A DNA stretch of 64,000 nt, from contig NZ_JAPNUE010000008.1 of assembly GCF_026626305.1 (NCBI RefSeq), positions 1-64,000 of the forward strand, given 5' to 3'. The notes beneath the pieces were generated by a model, which saw nothing but the letters and a program-made list of their open reading frames with translations, did not search any database and was not told where the DNA came from. This document shows positions 44,816 to 54,629 of this stretch, in pieces. The translations under genes were made by a program, and so were the position numbers. The DNA comes from Frigidibacter sp. RF13. GTDB lineage: Bacteria; Pseudomonadota; Alphaproteobacteria; Rhodobacterales; Rhodobacteraceae. Each line of letters starts with the position of its first letter. Positions within the stretch are counted from its first letter, which is position 1.

Positions 44816-46108
44816 ATGGTCGATATCGCCACCCGCGTCCACAATCACAACTGGAAGATCGACCCGATCGTCCGGTCGCTGCTGGACGACGATTTCTACA
44901 AGCTCCTGATGTGCCAGTCGATTTTCCGCAACCGCCCGGATACGACCGTCGCCTTCAGCCTGATCAACCGCTCGTCCAAGGTGCGCCTCGCCGAACTGAT
45001 CGACGAGGGCGAGCTGCGCGAACAGCTTGACCATGTGCGGTCCCTGTCACTCACCCGCGGAGAAAGCACCTGGCTGCGCGGCAACACCTTCTATGGCAAG
45101 CGCCAGATGTTCCGTTCCGATTTCATGGAATGGTTCGAGGGGCTGCGACTGCCCGCCTATCACCTCGAAAAACGCGACGGCCAGTATGAGCTGACCTTCG
45201 AGGGCCGCTGGCCCGAGGTGATGATGTGGGAAATACCCGCGCTCGCGGTGCTGATGGAGCTGCGCTCGCGCGCGGTTCTGCAGGAAATGGGCAAGTTTGA
45301 ACTGCAGGTCCTCTACGCCCGCGCGATGGCCCGGCTCTGGGAAAAGATCGAGCGGCTGAAGAAGATCGACGGGCTGCGCATCGCGGACTTCGGTACAAGG
45401 CGGCGGCATTCCTTCCTCTGGCAGGACTGGTGCGTGCAGGCGATGATCGAGGGGCTCGGCCCTGCCTTCATCGGCACCTCGAACTGCCGCATCGCCATGC
45501 GCCGCGACATCGAGGCCATCGGCACCAACGCCCACGAATTGCCGATGGTCTATTCGGCGCTCGCCGACAATGACGAGGAACTCAGGCAGGCGCCTTACCG
45601 CGTCCTTGCCGACTGGCACGAAGAACATGACGGCAACCTGCGCATCATCCTGCCCGACACCTACGGCACGGCGGGGTTCCTCAAGCGCGCGCCCGACTGG
45701 CTGGCGAAATGGACCGGCATCCGCATCGATTCCGGCGATCCGGCGGCGGGCGCCGAAACCGCGATCGCCTGGTGGAAGGATCGCGGCGAGGATCCGCGCG
45801 AGAAACTGGTGATCTTCTCCGACGGGCTCGATGTGGAAAAGATCGAGGAACTGCACGCCCGCTTCCGGGGCCGCGTGAAGGTCAGCTTCGGCTGGGGCAC
45901 GCTTCTGACCAACGACTTCCGCGGCCTTGCCTCCGGCGACAGGCTCGCCCCGTTCAGCCTGGTCTGCAAGGCCGTCGCGGCGAACGGGCGGCCGACCGTC
46001 AAGCTTTCGGACAACCCCAACAAGGCGATGGGTCCGAAGGACGAGGTCGCGCGCTACATGCGGGTCTTCGAGGTGGGCGCACAACAGGCAAGCGAAGTCG
46101 TCGTCTGA
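44816..46108 (+). CDS. pncB: Nicotinate phosphoribosyltransferase
   Basis: The product is 430 residues, a type II phosphoribosyltransferase that makes nicotinate mononucleotide from nicotinate and PRPP with ATP help. It has the conserved [14 protein letters not shown] start, the phosphorylated-His region DFGTRRRHS, and GTSNCRIAM and [10 protein letters not shown] in the barrel. It directly follows pncA. Confidence 0.95.
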   Translation: MVDIATRVHNHNWKIDPIVRSLLDDDFYKLLMCQSIFRNRPDTTVAFSLINRSSKVRLAELIDEGELREQLDHVRSLSLTRGESTWLRGNTFYGKRQMFRSDFMEWFEGLRLPAYHLEKRDGQYELTFEGRWPEVMMWEIPALAVLMELRSRAVLQEMGKFELQVLYARAMARLWEKIERLKKIDGLRIADFGTRRRHSFLWQDWCVQAMIEGLGPAFIGTSNCRIAMRRDIEAIGTNAHELPMVYSALADNDEELRQAPYRVLADWHEEHDGNLRIILPDTYGTAGFLKRAPDWLAKWTGIRIDSGDPAAGAETAIAWWKDRGEDPREKLVIFSDGLDVEKIEELHARFRGRVKVSFGWGTLLTNDFRGLASGDRLAPFSLVCKAVAANGRPTVKLSDNPNKAMGPKDEVARYMRVFEVGAQQASEVVV

Positions 46109-46114
46109 CCCGCA

Positions 46115-46129
46115 TTAGCCCTCCGTTAA
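46115..46129 (+). promoter_or_regulatory. CtrA-like box upstream of motB
   Basis: TTAG-N7-TTAA, followed by GCCGCC, lies 48 bases before the motB ATG and close to the CtrA consensus TTAA-N7-TTAA. The same pattern and the same downstream GCCGCC recur before flgE. Confidence 0.55.
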
Positions 46130-46176
46130 GCCGCCTCTGCTAGGACGGTTCCCGGGTGAAAGATCAGGGTGGTGGA

Positions 46177-47028
46177 ATGGCCAGGCAGTCGAATGCCGCG
46201 CCGGTCATCATCAAACGCAAGAAGGTCAGCGGCGGAGACGGGCATCATGGCGGCGCCTGGAAAGTCGCTTACGCGGACTTCGTGACCGCGATGATGGCCT
46301 TCTTCATGTTGATGTGGCTGCTGAACGCGACGACCGAAAAGCAGAGGAAAGGCATCGCGGACTATTTCAGCCCGACGATCCCGCTTTCGCGCATCTCGGG
46401 CGGCGGCGATGGATCGTTCGGTGGCGAGAGCGTCTTTTCCGAGGATCAGATCGCCCAGAACGGCACCGGCGCCTCAAGCCTGAAGCCCACGACCGAGGAT
46501 CAGGCGCTCGGCCAGACCGGGACAGAGACGCTCGAGGACCCGCCCGACAAAGGCAAGTTCGATGAGGAGGTCCGCAAGATCGAAGAGGCCTTGATGGGGA
46601 TCGGCGGCGAAAGCATGGTCAGCGACGAGGTCATGCGCCACATCACCACGCGCCTCACCGACGAAGGCCTGATCATCGAGTTCTTCGATGTCGAGAACGA
46701 TCCCCTGTTCGAAGAGGGCACCGCCATCCCCCGCCCCATCGTGACCGAGCTTGCGGGCGTTCTGAACCGTGTCTTCGGCCTAGTGACCAATCAGGTCGCG
46801 ATCAACGGCCATATCCGTGCCCAGCCTGCGGTCCTGAAAAACAACCCCGCCTGGGATCTTTCAGCCGAACGGGCCATGCAGATGCGCAAGCTGATCGAGG
46901 CGACGGGTTTTCCGCCCGCCCGCATCCAGCGGGTGACCGGCTTCGCCGACCGCAGGCCCGCGCTGAAGAACCCGCTCGCCATCCGCAACAGCCGGTTGGA
47001 AATCATCCTCCTGCGCAAAGGCAAATAG
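46177..47028 (+). CDS. motB: Flagellar motor protein MotB
   Basis: The product is 283 residues. A single helix (VTAMMAFFMLMWLLNAT) carries the ion-path Asp34 just before it (YADFVTAMM), and the C-terminal half is an OmpA-like peptidoglycan-binding domain (INGHIRAQP ... LSAERAMQMRKLIE). With MotA it forms the stator; motA is not in this window. ATG 46177 follows GGTGGTGG; a GTG at 46156 is possible. Confidence 0.93.
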   Translation: MARQSNAAPVIIKRKKVSGGDGHHGGAWKVAYADFVTAMMAFFMLMWLLNATTEKQRKGIADYFSPTIPLSRISGGGDGSFGGESVFSEDQIAQNGTGASSLKPTTEDQALGQTGTETLEDPPDKGKFDEEVRKIEEALMGIGGESMVSDEVMRHITTRLTDEGLIIEFFDVENDPLFEEGTAIPRPIVTELAGVLNRVFGLVTNQVAINGHIRAQPAVLKNNPAWDLSAERAMQMRKLIEATGFPPARIQRVTGFADRRPALKNPLAIRNSRLEIILLRKGK

Positions 47029-47063
47029 GCGAAGGCGCGATAAAGCGCTGAGGATTTTAACCG

Positions 47064-47078
47064 TTAGGGCGATGTTAA
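47064..47078 (+). promoter_or_regulatory. CtrA-like box upstream of flgE
   Basis: TTAG-N7-TTAA followed by GCCGCC is 62 bases before the flgE ATG and repeats the arrangement seen before motB. A second TTAA lies 5 bases upstream of the box. Confidence 0.6.
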
Positions 47079-47139
47079 GCCGCCGTGCTGCAACTTGGCC
47101 GCCAATCGACGGACTGAGCAGCAGAAAGGCGGCGAACCG

Positions 47140-48447
47140 ATGTCCATCTCTTCCTCCCTCAATGCAGGGGTGGCCGGGCTCAGCGCGAACGCGACCCGGC
47201 TTGCAACCATTTCCGACAATATCGCCAACTCAGGCACCTACGGCTACAAGCGCGTCTCGACCGATTTCGAGAGTTTCGTGATCAACCAGGCGCGCGGTTC
47301 CGGTGTCTACTCGGCCGGCGGCGTGCGCGCCTCGACCTCGCGCCTGATCGATGAACACGGGCCACTCGTCGGAACCGGCAATGCGCTTGATATCGCTGTA
47401 GCAGGGCGCGGCATGCTGCCAGTGACGACGGCTGTGTCGCTGAACGCCACCACCGGCGAACGGCCATTGATGATGACGACGACCGGCGCCTTCCGCCCGG
47501 ATGCCGACGGAATCCTGCGGACGGAATCGGGCCTTGTACTTCTCGGCTGGCCCGCCAATGCGGATGGCTCGATCCCGATCCTGCCGCGCGACACGATCGC
47601 CGGATTGCAGCCGGTGGTGATCAACGCCAACCAGACGGCGGGCGACCCGACCACGGCCATGAACCTCGGCCTGAACCTGCCGGCGACCGAGACCGAGACG
47701 GGGCGCTCCGGCAGCACATTGCCGCTCTCCATCGAATATTTCGGCAATCTCGGCACGTCCGAAACGCTCGACATTTCCTTCACACCTACGATCCCGGCGA
47801 CCGGCTCGTCGAATACATGGACGATGGTCATCCGTGATTCCGCTCAAGGGGGCGCTGTCATTGGGGACTATACTCTGGTGTTTGACAGCACCCGCGCCAA
47901 CGGCGGCACGTTGGCTTCGGTCACGGTGAATGCGGGCGGTACCTATAACGCCACGACCGGCAATCTCGACCTGACCGTCGCAGGCGGCCCGATCACCATG
48001 CACATCGGCGCCCTCGGCGACGCAAACGGGCTGACGCAGCTTTCAGACAGTTTCGCGCCGACCTCGATCACCAAGGATGGCTCCCCTGTGGGCAACCTCA
48101 CCGCCGTCGAGGTCGATGACAACGGCTATATCACCGCGACCTATGACACGGGCTTTACCCGCCGCATCTATCAAATCCCGGTGGTGGATGTGCCGAACCC
48201 CAACGGGCTCATCTCGCTCAACAACCAGACTTTCCAGGTCTCGCCCGATTCCGGTTCCTTCTTCCTGTGGAATGCGGGCGACGGGCCGACCGGGCCGATC
48301 CAGGGCTATGCGCGCGAGGGCTCTGCGACCGACGTGGCCGCGGAACTGACCGCGCTCATCCAGACCCAGCGCGCCTATTCCTCGAATGCCAAGGTGATCC
48401 AGACCGTCGACGAGATGCTGCAGGAAACCACCAACATCAAACGCTGA
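47140..48447 (+). CDS. flgE: Flagellar hook protein FlgE
   Basis: The product is 435 residues. The rod/hook N-terminus (SSLNAGVAGLSANATRLATI, then SDNIANSGTYGYKR) and the C-terminal helix (ELTALIQTQRAYSSNAKVIQ) pair as in axial proteins, with the variable D1/D2 domains between them. It polymerises into the hook. ATG 47140 is near a GGCGG sequence; upstream frame residues lack the motif. It heads flgE-flgK-flgL-flgI. Confidence 0.93.
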   Translation: MSISSSLNAGVAGLSANATRLATISDNIANSGTYGYKRVSTDFESFVINQARGSGVYSAGGVRASTSRLIDEHGPLVGTGNALDIAVAGRGMLPVTTAVSLNATTGERPLMMTTTGAFRPDADGILRTESGLVLLGWPANADGSIPILPRDTIAGLQPVVINANQTAGDPTTAMNLGLNLPATETETGRSGSTLPLSIEYFGNLGTSETLDISFTPTIPATGSSNTWTMVIRDSAQGGAVIGDYTLVFDSTRANGGTLASVTVNAGGTYNATTGNLDLTVAGGPITMHIGALGDANGLTQLSDSFAPTSITKDGSPVGNLTAVEVDDNGYITATYDTGFTRRIYQIPVVDVPNPNGLISLNNQTFQVSPDSGSFFLWNAGDGPTGPIQGYAREGSATDVAAELTALIQTQRAYSSNAKVIQTVDEMLQETTNIKR

Positions 48448-48490
48448 CCCTGAACCAGGGCGGGGCTGACCCCGCGCGGAAAGGCTTAAA

Positions 48491-49945
48491 ATGGGCCTGA
48501 CGACAACGCTTGCGAATGCCCTCTCCGGTCTCAACGCCGCCTCGCGCGGCGCTGATGTCGTATCACAGAACATCTCGAACGCGCGGACGCCCGGTTATGC
48601 GCGGCGCGAGCTGAACCTCTCGGCGCTCTCGCTCGGCGGCCAGGGCGCGGGCGTCTGGATCGACGGCGTGACCCGCTCGCTCAACCAGACGCTTCTGACC
48701 GACCGCCGCCTTGCCGATGCCGATGTGGCGGCGGCGGGCACACGCACTGCATTTCTGACGGCGGCCGAACAGGCGCTTGGCCAGCCCGGCGATTCCGGAT
48801 CGCTCGGCGGGCTTTACGCCGCGTTCGACGCGGCGCTTGTGCAGGCAGCAAGCCGCCCGGATTCGCAGGCGCGGCTGCAGGAGGTCGTCGATGCCGCAAA
48901 CGATCTGGCGACGAAGTTCAACGGCCTAACCCGCACGCTGCAACAGGCACGGATGGACGCCGATGATGCGATCGCGACCAAGGTGGGCGAGCTGAACAAG
49001 CTTCTGATCCAGACAGACGAGCTGAATGCCGACATCCTCGCCACTCGCGCCTCAGGGCGCGATGCGACGGCGCTGATGGACCAGCGGCAGGGCCTTGTCG
49101 ACCGGATCTCGCAGATCGTTCCGGTGCGCGAGGTCGCGCGCGACCATGACCAGATCGCGCTTTTCACCACCGGCGGTGCGATCCTTCTGGAAGGCAACCC
49201 CGCCACCATCGGCTTTTCGCCGGTTGGCGTCATCACCGCCGACATGACGCTCGCGTCCGGCGCGCTGTCGGGCCTGACGATCAACGGCCAGCCAGTGCCC
49301 TCGGGCCCGACCGGAGTTCTTGGCGGCGGCGCGCTTGGCGCGCAGTTCTCGGTCCGTGACGAGCTCGCGCCCGAGATCCAGATGCAGATCGACGCGCTGG
49401 CCCGCGACCTGATGGAACGGTTCGAGGCACCGGGGGTCGATCCCACGCTGACACCGGGCCAGCCTGGGCTTTTTACCGACGCAGGATTGCCCTTCGACCC
49501 GTTGATCGAGGAAGGTCTTGCCGGACGCCTCCGCCTCAATGCGCTGGTTGATCCCGCCCTGGGAGGCGCGCTCTGGCACTTGCGCGACGGGCTTGGCGCC
49601 GCCACGCCCGGGCAGGTGGGCGATGCCACGCTGCTCAACAGCCTGCGCGACGCGCTAACTGCCCAACGCATTCCCGCCTCGGGCCCCTTCATCGGCACCG
49701 GCCGCTCGGCCGGAGGCCTCGCGACCGACGTCCTGTCGCAGGTGGCAAGCAACAGGCAGAACGCGGAATCGCGCGAGGCCTACACGACCGCGCGCCAGAC
49801 CAGCCTCACCGACCTGCAACTGAAGGATGGCGTCGACACCGACGCCGAACTGCAGAACCTCCTCCTGATCGAGCAGGCCTTTTCGGCCAATGCCCGTGTG
49901 ATCCAGACCGTCGATGACCTCATCAACAAACTGATCGGACTTTAA
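48491..49945 (+). CDS. flgK: Flagellar hook-associated protein 1 (FlgK)
   Basis: The product is 484 residues. It begins with the axial motif LANALSGLNAASRGADVVSQ and ends with QNLLLIEQAFSANARVIQTV. The central domain is that of a hook-filament junction protein. A small GCGGGG/CCCCGC hairpin (48460-48475) precedes it and may tune expression relative to flgE. Confidence 0.93.
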   Translation: MGLTTTLANALSGLNAASRGADVVSQNISNARTPGYARRELNLSALSLGGQGAGVWIDGVTRSLNQTLLTDRRLADADVAAAGTRTAFLTAAEQALGQPGDSGSLGGLYAAFDAALVQAASRPDSQARLQEVVDAANDLATKFNGLTRTLQQARMDADDAIATKVGELNKLLIQTDELNADILATRASGRDATALMDQRQGLVDRISQIVPVREVARDHDQIALFTTGGAILLEGNPATIGFSPVGVITADMTLASGALSGLTINGQPVPSGPTGVLGGGALGAQFSVRDELAPEIQMQIDALARDLMERFEAPGVDPTLTPGQPGLFTDAGLPFDPLIEEGLAGRLRLNALVDPALGGALWHLRDGLGAATPGQVGDATLLNSLRDALTAQRIPASGPFIGTGRSAGGLATDVLSQVASNRQNAESREAYTTARQTSLTDLQLKDGVDTDAELQNLLLIEQAFSANARVIQTVDDLINKLIGL

Positions 49946-49948
49946 GCC

Positions 49949-50965
49949 ATGACCAGCATCAGCCAGGGCGACATGGCACAGGCCTTCCTGCTCCGCCGCC
50001 AGAATGCCGATCTGAAAACGGCGCTGAGCCGGCTGACTTATGAGATGAGTTCCGGGCGTCAGCAGGACCTGTCGAAGGCCGTGGGCGGCGATTTCAAGGT
50101 ACTCGCGGGGCTCGAACACAGCCTATCGGTGCTCTCGTCATTCCGCACCGCGGCGCGCGAGGCTGGCACGCTGACCGAAAACCTGCGGACGGCATTGGAG
50201 ACGGTGCAGACGATCACCACCGATCTTGCGCCCTCGCTCAATTCGGCTGGCACGACCGGCGGCGCCACCCATATCGCAACCGCCGCCTATGACGCGCGGC
50301 AAAAGCTTTTCTCGGCCGTCTCCGCTCTCAATTTCCGCGTCGGCGACCGCTATGCCCTGTCGGGCACCGCAACCGACCAGAAACCGATCCTCGGCGCACA
50401 GGACATCCTTGACGAGCTTGCCATCGCCATTACCGGCCAGGTCACCGCGACCGGCGTGATCGGCGCGGTCGATGCCTGGTTCGACGCGCCGCCGGGCGGT
50501 GGCGGCTATGTCGACACGATCTACGGCGGAGCCGCCACGCCGCTGCAACCTTTCCGGATCGGCGAGGGGGAAGAGGCGAGCCTTACCCTGACCGCGACCG
50601 ACGATACATTGCGCGGCACGCTGAAGGGCCTCGCCCTTGCCGCCATCATCGAGGAAGGCGCGCTGCCGGGCGATCTGGTGGGCCAGGGGGTGCTGATGAA
50701 GACCGCCGGGCAAAGGCTGATGGGCTCGGGCACCGATCTTGCCACGCTCCGCGCCAACCTCGGCGCGGTCGAGGCGCAGATCGCCACGGTCTCGACGAAG
50801 AACGAAAACGAAACCTCGGCGCTGGAGATTGCCCGCAACCGCATCGTCGCCGCCGACCCTTACGAGACGGCGAACGACTTACAGGCAGTGCAGACCCAGC
50901 TTGAGACGCTTTACGCCATCACCGCGCGGCTGTCGCGCCTTTCGCTCGCGGATTACCTCAGATGA
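49949..50965 (+). CDS. flgL: Flagellar hook-associated protein 3 (FlgL)
   Basis: The product is 338 residues, related to flagellin. The N-terminal helix (FLLRRQNADLKTALSRLTYE) and the C-terminal helix (ALEIARNRIVAADPYETAND) match FlgL. It forms the second ring of the hook-filament junction. It begins 3 bases after flgK and its stop codon overlaps flgI as ATGA. Confidence 0.9.
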   Translation: MTSISQGDMAQAFLLRRQNADLKTALSRLTYEMSSGRQQDLSKAVGGDFKVLAGLEHSLSVLSSFRTAAREAGTLTENLRTALETVQTITTDLAPSLNSAGTTGGATHIATAAYDARQKLFSAVSALNFRVGDRYALSGTATDQKPILGAQDILDELAIAITGQVTATGVIGAVDAWFDAPPGGGGYVDTIYGGAATPLQPFRIGEGEEASLTLTATDDTLRGTLKGLALAAIIEEGALPGDLVGQGVLMKTAGQRLMGSGTDLATLRANLGAVEAQIATVSTKNENETSALEIARNRIVAADPYETANDLQAVQTQLETLYAITARLSRLSLADYLR

Positions 50966-52059
50966 GATATCTATTGGCCTGCCTGATCGCACTTTGGGCG
51001 GCAGGCGCCGCCGCAGGACCGATCCGCATCAAGGATCTCGTCGAATTCGACGGGGTGCGCGGCAACGATCTGGTGGGCTACGGGCTTGTCGTGGGGCTTA
51101 ACGGCACCGGCGACGGCATCCGGAATGCGCCTTTTACCGAAGAGATCATGTCGAACCTCCTCGAACGGCTGGGCGTGAACGTGACCGGCGAGACGTTCCG
51201 GCCGAAGAACGTGGCGGCCGTGTTCGTTACGGCGACATTACCGCCGTTCGCGCGGGCGGGCAGCCAGATTGATGTTACGGTCTCGGCCATCGGCGACGCG
51301 AAGAGCCTGCTCGGCGGAACTTTGGTGATGACGCCTTTGAACGCCGCCGACGGTGAAATCTATGCTGTCGCGCAGGGCACGATCATCGCGGGTGGCGTCT
51401 CGGCCCAGGGCGACGCTGCGAGCGTGACACAGGGCGTGCCCACGGCAGGCACCATCCCCTCGGGCGCGCGCGTGGAACGCGAGATCGCCTTCGACCTGCG
51501 CAGCCTCGACACGGTGCGGCTGGCGCTGCGGACGCCGGATTTTACCACGGCGGCGCGGATAGAAGAGGCAATCAACAAGGAGTTCCGCAAGCCGGTCGCG
51601 CTGATGACCGATCCGGGGACCGTTGCCCTGTCGATCACCGCGACGGGCGTCCGCTCGCCCGCCCATGTGCTGGGCAAGATCGAAAATATCGTGGTCGAAC
51701 CCGAACAGCGCGCTCGGGTGGTGATCGACCAGCGCTCTGGCACGATCGTGATGGGCCAGGACGTGCGGATCAGCCGGGTCGCGGTCAGCCAGGGCAACCT
51801 GACCTTGCGGGTGGAGGAAGAGCCGAACGCGGTGCAACCCAACCCGTTCGCCGAAGGCGAAACCGTGGTCGTGCCGCGCACCTCGGCTTCGATCACCGAA
51901 GAGCCGGGGATTGGCATGGCGGAGATCCGGGACGGGGCCTCGCTGTCGGAGGTTGTCGCAGGACTTAACGCGCTTGGCGTCTCGCCGCGCGACATGATCG
52001 ACATATTGAAAAGCATCAATGCCGCGGGTGCGCTACATGCGGAGTTTGTGGTGCAATAG
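50962..52059 (+). CDS. flgI: Flagellar P-ring protein FlgI
   Basis: The product is 365 residues with a signal peptide ending near AGAAAGP, then the P-ring core (RIKDLVEFDGVRGNDLVGYG, GDGIRNAPFTEEIMSNLLER) and the conserved C-terminus (LSEVVAGLNALGVSPRDMIDILKSI). It forms the periplasmic ring around the rod. It is the last flagellar gene here and is convergent with the methyltransferase gene. Confidence 0.95.
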   Translation: MRYLLACLIALWAAGAAAGPIRIKDLVEFDGVRGNDLVGYGLVVGLNGTGDGIRNAPFTEEIMSNLLERLGVNVTGETFRPKNVAAVFVTATLPPFARAGSQIDVTVSAIGDAKSLLGGTLVMTPLNAADGEIYAVAQGTIIAGGVSAQGDAASVTQGVPTAGTIPSGARVEREIAFDLRSLDTVRLALRTPDFTTAARIEEAINKEFRKPVALMTDPGTVALSITATGVRSPAHVLGKIENIVVEPEQRARVVIDQRSGTIVMGQDVRISRVAVSQGNLTLRVEEEPNAVQPNPFAEGETVVVPRTSASITEEPGIGMAEIRDGASLSEVVAGLNALGVSPRDMIDILKSINAAGALHAEFVVQ

Positions 52060-52069
52060 AAAGGGCGCC

Positions 52070-52855
52070 TCACCCCGGCTTGCGTGCCCTCAGATGCGAG
52101 GGGCAATGTTCGCCGCTGTCCAGAACCGGGATCATCCGCGACCAGATGCCGATATTCTCGTCGACGAAGCCCTGACCGACGATTCGGGCCGCCTCTGCCC
52201 CCATCTCGCCCTGCAAACGCGCAAGCTCGGTCCGCGCCACCTGCTTGTACCAGTCGTTACGGCTTTTCACCGAAATGTCAGTAAAACCCGCCTCCGCCAT
52301 CGCCTCGCGATAGCGCGCGGGCGAGGCCATGCCGAAATCGAGCCCTTCGGCGGCGATATAGGCGGCCATTTCCGCTGACGGGGGCCCCTCGCGGCCGATC
52401 AGCCAGTCGGAGGCCATGAACCAGCCGCCGGGCTTAAGCACTCGGAAAACCTCGCGCATCAGGGCGTGCTTGTCGGGAATATGGACGATGGAATCCTTGG
52501 AAAAGACCACATCGAACGTCCCGGGCGGAAAGGGCAAGGGCCCTGGCGCCACCTTAACGCAGCCGATCCGGCCCTGAAGCCCCGCCGCCGCGACCAGCGA
52601 CCGGGCCCGGGCCAGAACGCTGTCCTCGACGTCGATGCCGGTGACATAACCCGCCCCATGGGAACGCACGAGCGCAAGGTCGATCCCCCCTGCCCCACAA
52701 CCGATGTCGAGGACGGACATACCCGCGATATCTGCGCCTTCAAGCACCCGCGCCACCTCGGCAGGCCCGCCCGGCGACAGGAACCCTTCGCCCCAGATCG
52801 CCTCAAGCATGCCAATCATCCGCGCGTGATAAAGTTCGCCGCCTTCCGCTTCCAT
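52070..52855 (-). CDS. Class I SAM-dependent methyltransferase (PEAMT/GSMT-like)
   Basis: The product is 261 residues. Motif I is VLDIGCGAGGIDLAL, the acidic residue after beta2 is in GIDVEDSVLARA, and motif IV is FDVVFSKDSIVHI. The N-terminal part (GEGFLSPGGPAEVARVL) recalls phosphoethanolamine and glycine/sarcosine N-methyltransferases. It is 24 bases past the cupin gene on the same strand, so it is probably the last gene of the onium-compound operon. The substrate is unknown. Confidence 0.83.
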   Translation of the reverse strand: MEAEGGELYHARMIGMLEAIWGEGFLSPGGPAEVARVLEGADIAGMSVLDIGCGAGGIDLALVRSHGAGYVTGIDVEDSVLARARSLVAAAGLQGRIGCVKVAPGPLPFPPGTFDVVFSKDSIVHIPDKHALMREVFRVLKPGGWFMASDWLIGREGPPSAEMAAYIAAEGLDFGMASPARYREAMAEAGFTDISVKSRNDWYKQVARTELARLQGEMGAEAARIVGQGFVDENIGIWSRMIPVLDSGEHCPSHLRARKPG

Positions 52856-52879
52856 TGTTTCCGCCCCCCTCTCCAGCCT

Positions 52880-53773
52880 CTACTCGGTCGCCTTGATCCT
52901 GACCGCCTCAAGCTCCGGCCAGTCGCTTGCGGCAAGAACTTCGGCCGGGTCGTTCACATCGCGCGTCCAGACGAAGAGACAGAGGAACGGCTCCGGCCCG
53001 ACCTTGGTCAGATGCGGGCGGAAAGGTTCGTTCCAGACCGGTCGGTGGGCGGGCAGGATCGTCAAGGGGCGATCCACCCCGAAGCGCCAGCCATGCGGGC
53101 CGGTCAGCGGCGCGTAGAGTTCGGGCGCCCGGTGCCTATGATCGCGGTAAAGGACATGCGGTGCGATGAGGAAGAGACCCATATCCCAGTCCTCCGCCTT
53201 GACCGGCGCCGCCTCGCCCACCAGCGAGGCAAAGGCATGGCCTTGCATGAAGTCCGCGCCGATCAGTTCCGGGTCGTAGAGGTCATAAGTGATCCAATCG
53301 AGATGCGGCGCGGCAGCGGCAATCGCCGCCGACAGGCCGGGAAAGTCTGCCGTCAGGGAACCGAGTGCCGGCGCCAGCCAACGATCGACGATCTTATTGG
53401 CGGGCCCCGGTCGGGCGCGGGGCACATAATCGCGCCAATGAGCTAGGCCTTGGCGCACTTCCGCGAGGCCCGGGCCATCGAGACCCGCGAGGTAGTGATC
53501 AGCCTCGGCGATCAGGCGACGGATTGCCAAAGCGCCATCTGAACGGCTTTGAACCGGAACCTCGCCCAGGAGCCCGCGCGCCTTCAGGAGCGCGCCCGGA
53601 TCCTCACCGTCTCGCGCCGAACAGATGCGGTAGACCTCCAGCGCCCCGTCCGACAGAAGGCCCCGCCGGTTGAAATGCATTGCGGCTGCATAGCGGCGGC
53701 GGCCCGACCCGGGCTCGCCCAGTGTAGCCGTCAGATGCAGGAACTGCCGCTGATCCTCCTCCGCGTCGCTCAT
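52880..53773 (-). CDS. DMSP-lyase-like cupin protein
   Basis: The product is 297 residues. The C-terminal cupin has the metal-binding stretch PHVLYRDHRHRAPELYAPL (His, His, Glu, Tyr), which closely resembles the DddL/DddQ family of dimethylsulfoniopropionate lyases, and a preceding LDWITYDLYD block. The N-terminal half is helical. ATG 53773 sits behind GAGG at good spacing, 4 bases after the transporter gene stop. I infer activity on DMSP or a similar onium acid but the true substrate is not shown by sequence. Confidence 0.75.
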   Translation of the reverse strand: MSDAEEDQRQFLHLTATLGEPGSGRRRYAAAMHFNRRGLLSDGALEVYRICSARDGEDPGALLKARGLLGEVPVQSRSDGALAIRRLIAEADHYLAGLDGPGLAEVRQGLAHWRDYVPRARPGPANKIVDRWLAPALGSLTADFPGLSAAIAAAAPHLDWITYDLYDPELIGADFMQGHAFASLVGEAAPVKAEDWDMGLFLIAPHVLYRDHRHRAPELYAPLTGPHGWRFGVDRPLTILPAHRPVWNEPFRPHLTKVGPEPFLCLFVWTRDVNDPAEVLAASDWPELEAVRIKATE

Positions 53774-53777
53774 CGCC

Positions 53778-54629
53778 TCACTCATTCGCCCGGTAGGCCA
53801 TCTGCGCATCGAGATCGCGCCGCCGCTCGGCCCGGTTGAGGAGAATGCCTGCGATGATCACGCCGAGGCCCACGACACAGACGGTGATCGTGGCGAGCGC
53901 GTTGATGTCTGGCGTAACGCCGAGCTTGACCTTCGACCAGATGAGGATCGGCAAGGTCGTCGATCCCGGGCCGGTGGTGAAGCTGGTGATCACCACATCA
54001 TCAAGCGAGATGGTGAAGGCCAAGAGCCAGCCCGACAGGATCGCTGGCGAGATGATGGGCAAGGTGATGTCCTTCATCACCTGCCAGGGGCGTGAGCCGA
54101 GATCCATCGCCGCCTCCTCGACCGCGATGTCGGCGTCGCGCAGCCGCGACTGGATGATGGCTGTCACGAAGGTGAGCGAGAAGGTGATATGGGCCAGCGT
54201 GATCGTGGTGAAGCCGCGCTGGGTCTTCCAGCCGAAAGCGGCCTCCAGCAGGTTCGAGATGAGGATGAAGAAGATCAGAGTCGAAATGCCGGTGATGACC
54301 TCGGGCATGATGAGCGGCGCCGTCACCAGACCGGAAAAGAAGGTGCGTCCGCGAAAGCGCCTGAAGCGGGCAAGCGCGATCCCGGCCATCGTGCCGAGGA
54401 TCGTCGCCACAGTCGCGCTCGTCAACGCGATCCTGACCGAAAGCCAGGCGGCATCGAGCACCTGATCGTTCGCGAAAAGCTTCGCGTACCATTTCGTCGA
54501 AAAGCCGCCCCAGACCGTCGCAAGACGCGCGTTGTTGAAGGAGAAGACGATCATCGAAAGGATCGGCACGTAGAAGAAGGCAAAGCCGAAGGCGAGGACC
54601 GACATCAGGAAGACGGGGCGGCGGTTCAT
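53778..54629 (-). CDS. ABC transporter permease, PotC-like
   Basis: The product is 283 residues with six membrane helices and the EAA loop (EEAAMDLGSRPWQVMKDITL). It closely resembles the second permease of spermidine/putrescine-type importers. It overlaps the first permease gene by 4 bases (ATGA). Confidence 0.92.
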   Translation of the reverse strand: MNRRPVFLMSVLAFGFAFFYVPILSMIVFSFNNARLATVWGGFSTKWYAKLFANDQVLDAAWLSVRIALTSATVATILGTMAGIALARFRRFRGRTFFSGLVTAPLIMPEVITGISTLIFFILISNLLEAAFGWKTQRGFTTITLAHITFSLTFVTAIIQSRLRDADIAVEEAAMDLGSRPWQVMKDITLPIISPAILSGWLLAFTISLDDVVITSFTTGPGSTTLPILIWSKVKLGVTPDINALATITVCVVGLGVIIAGILLNRAERRRDLDAQMAYRANE

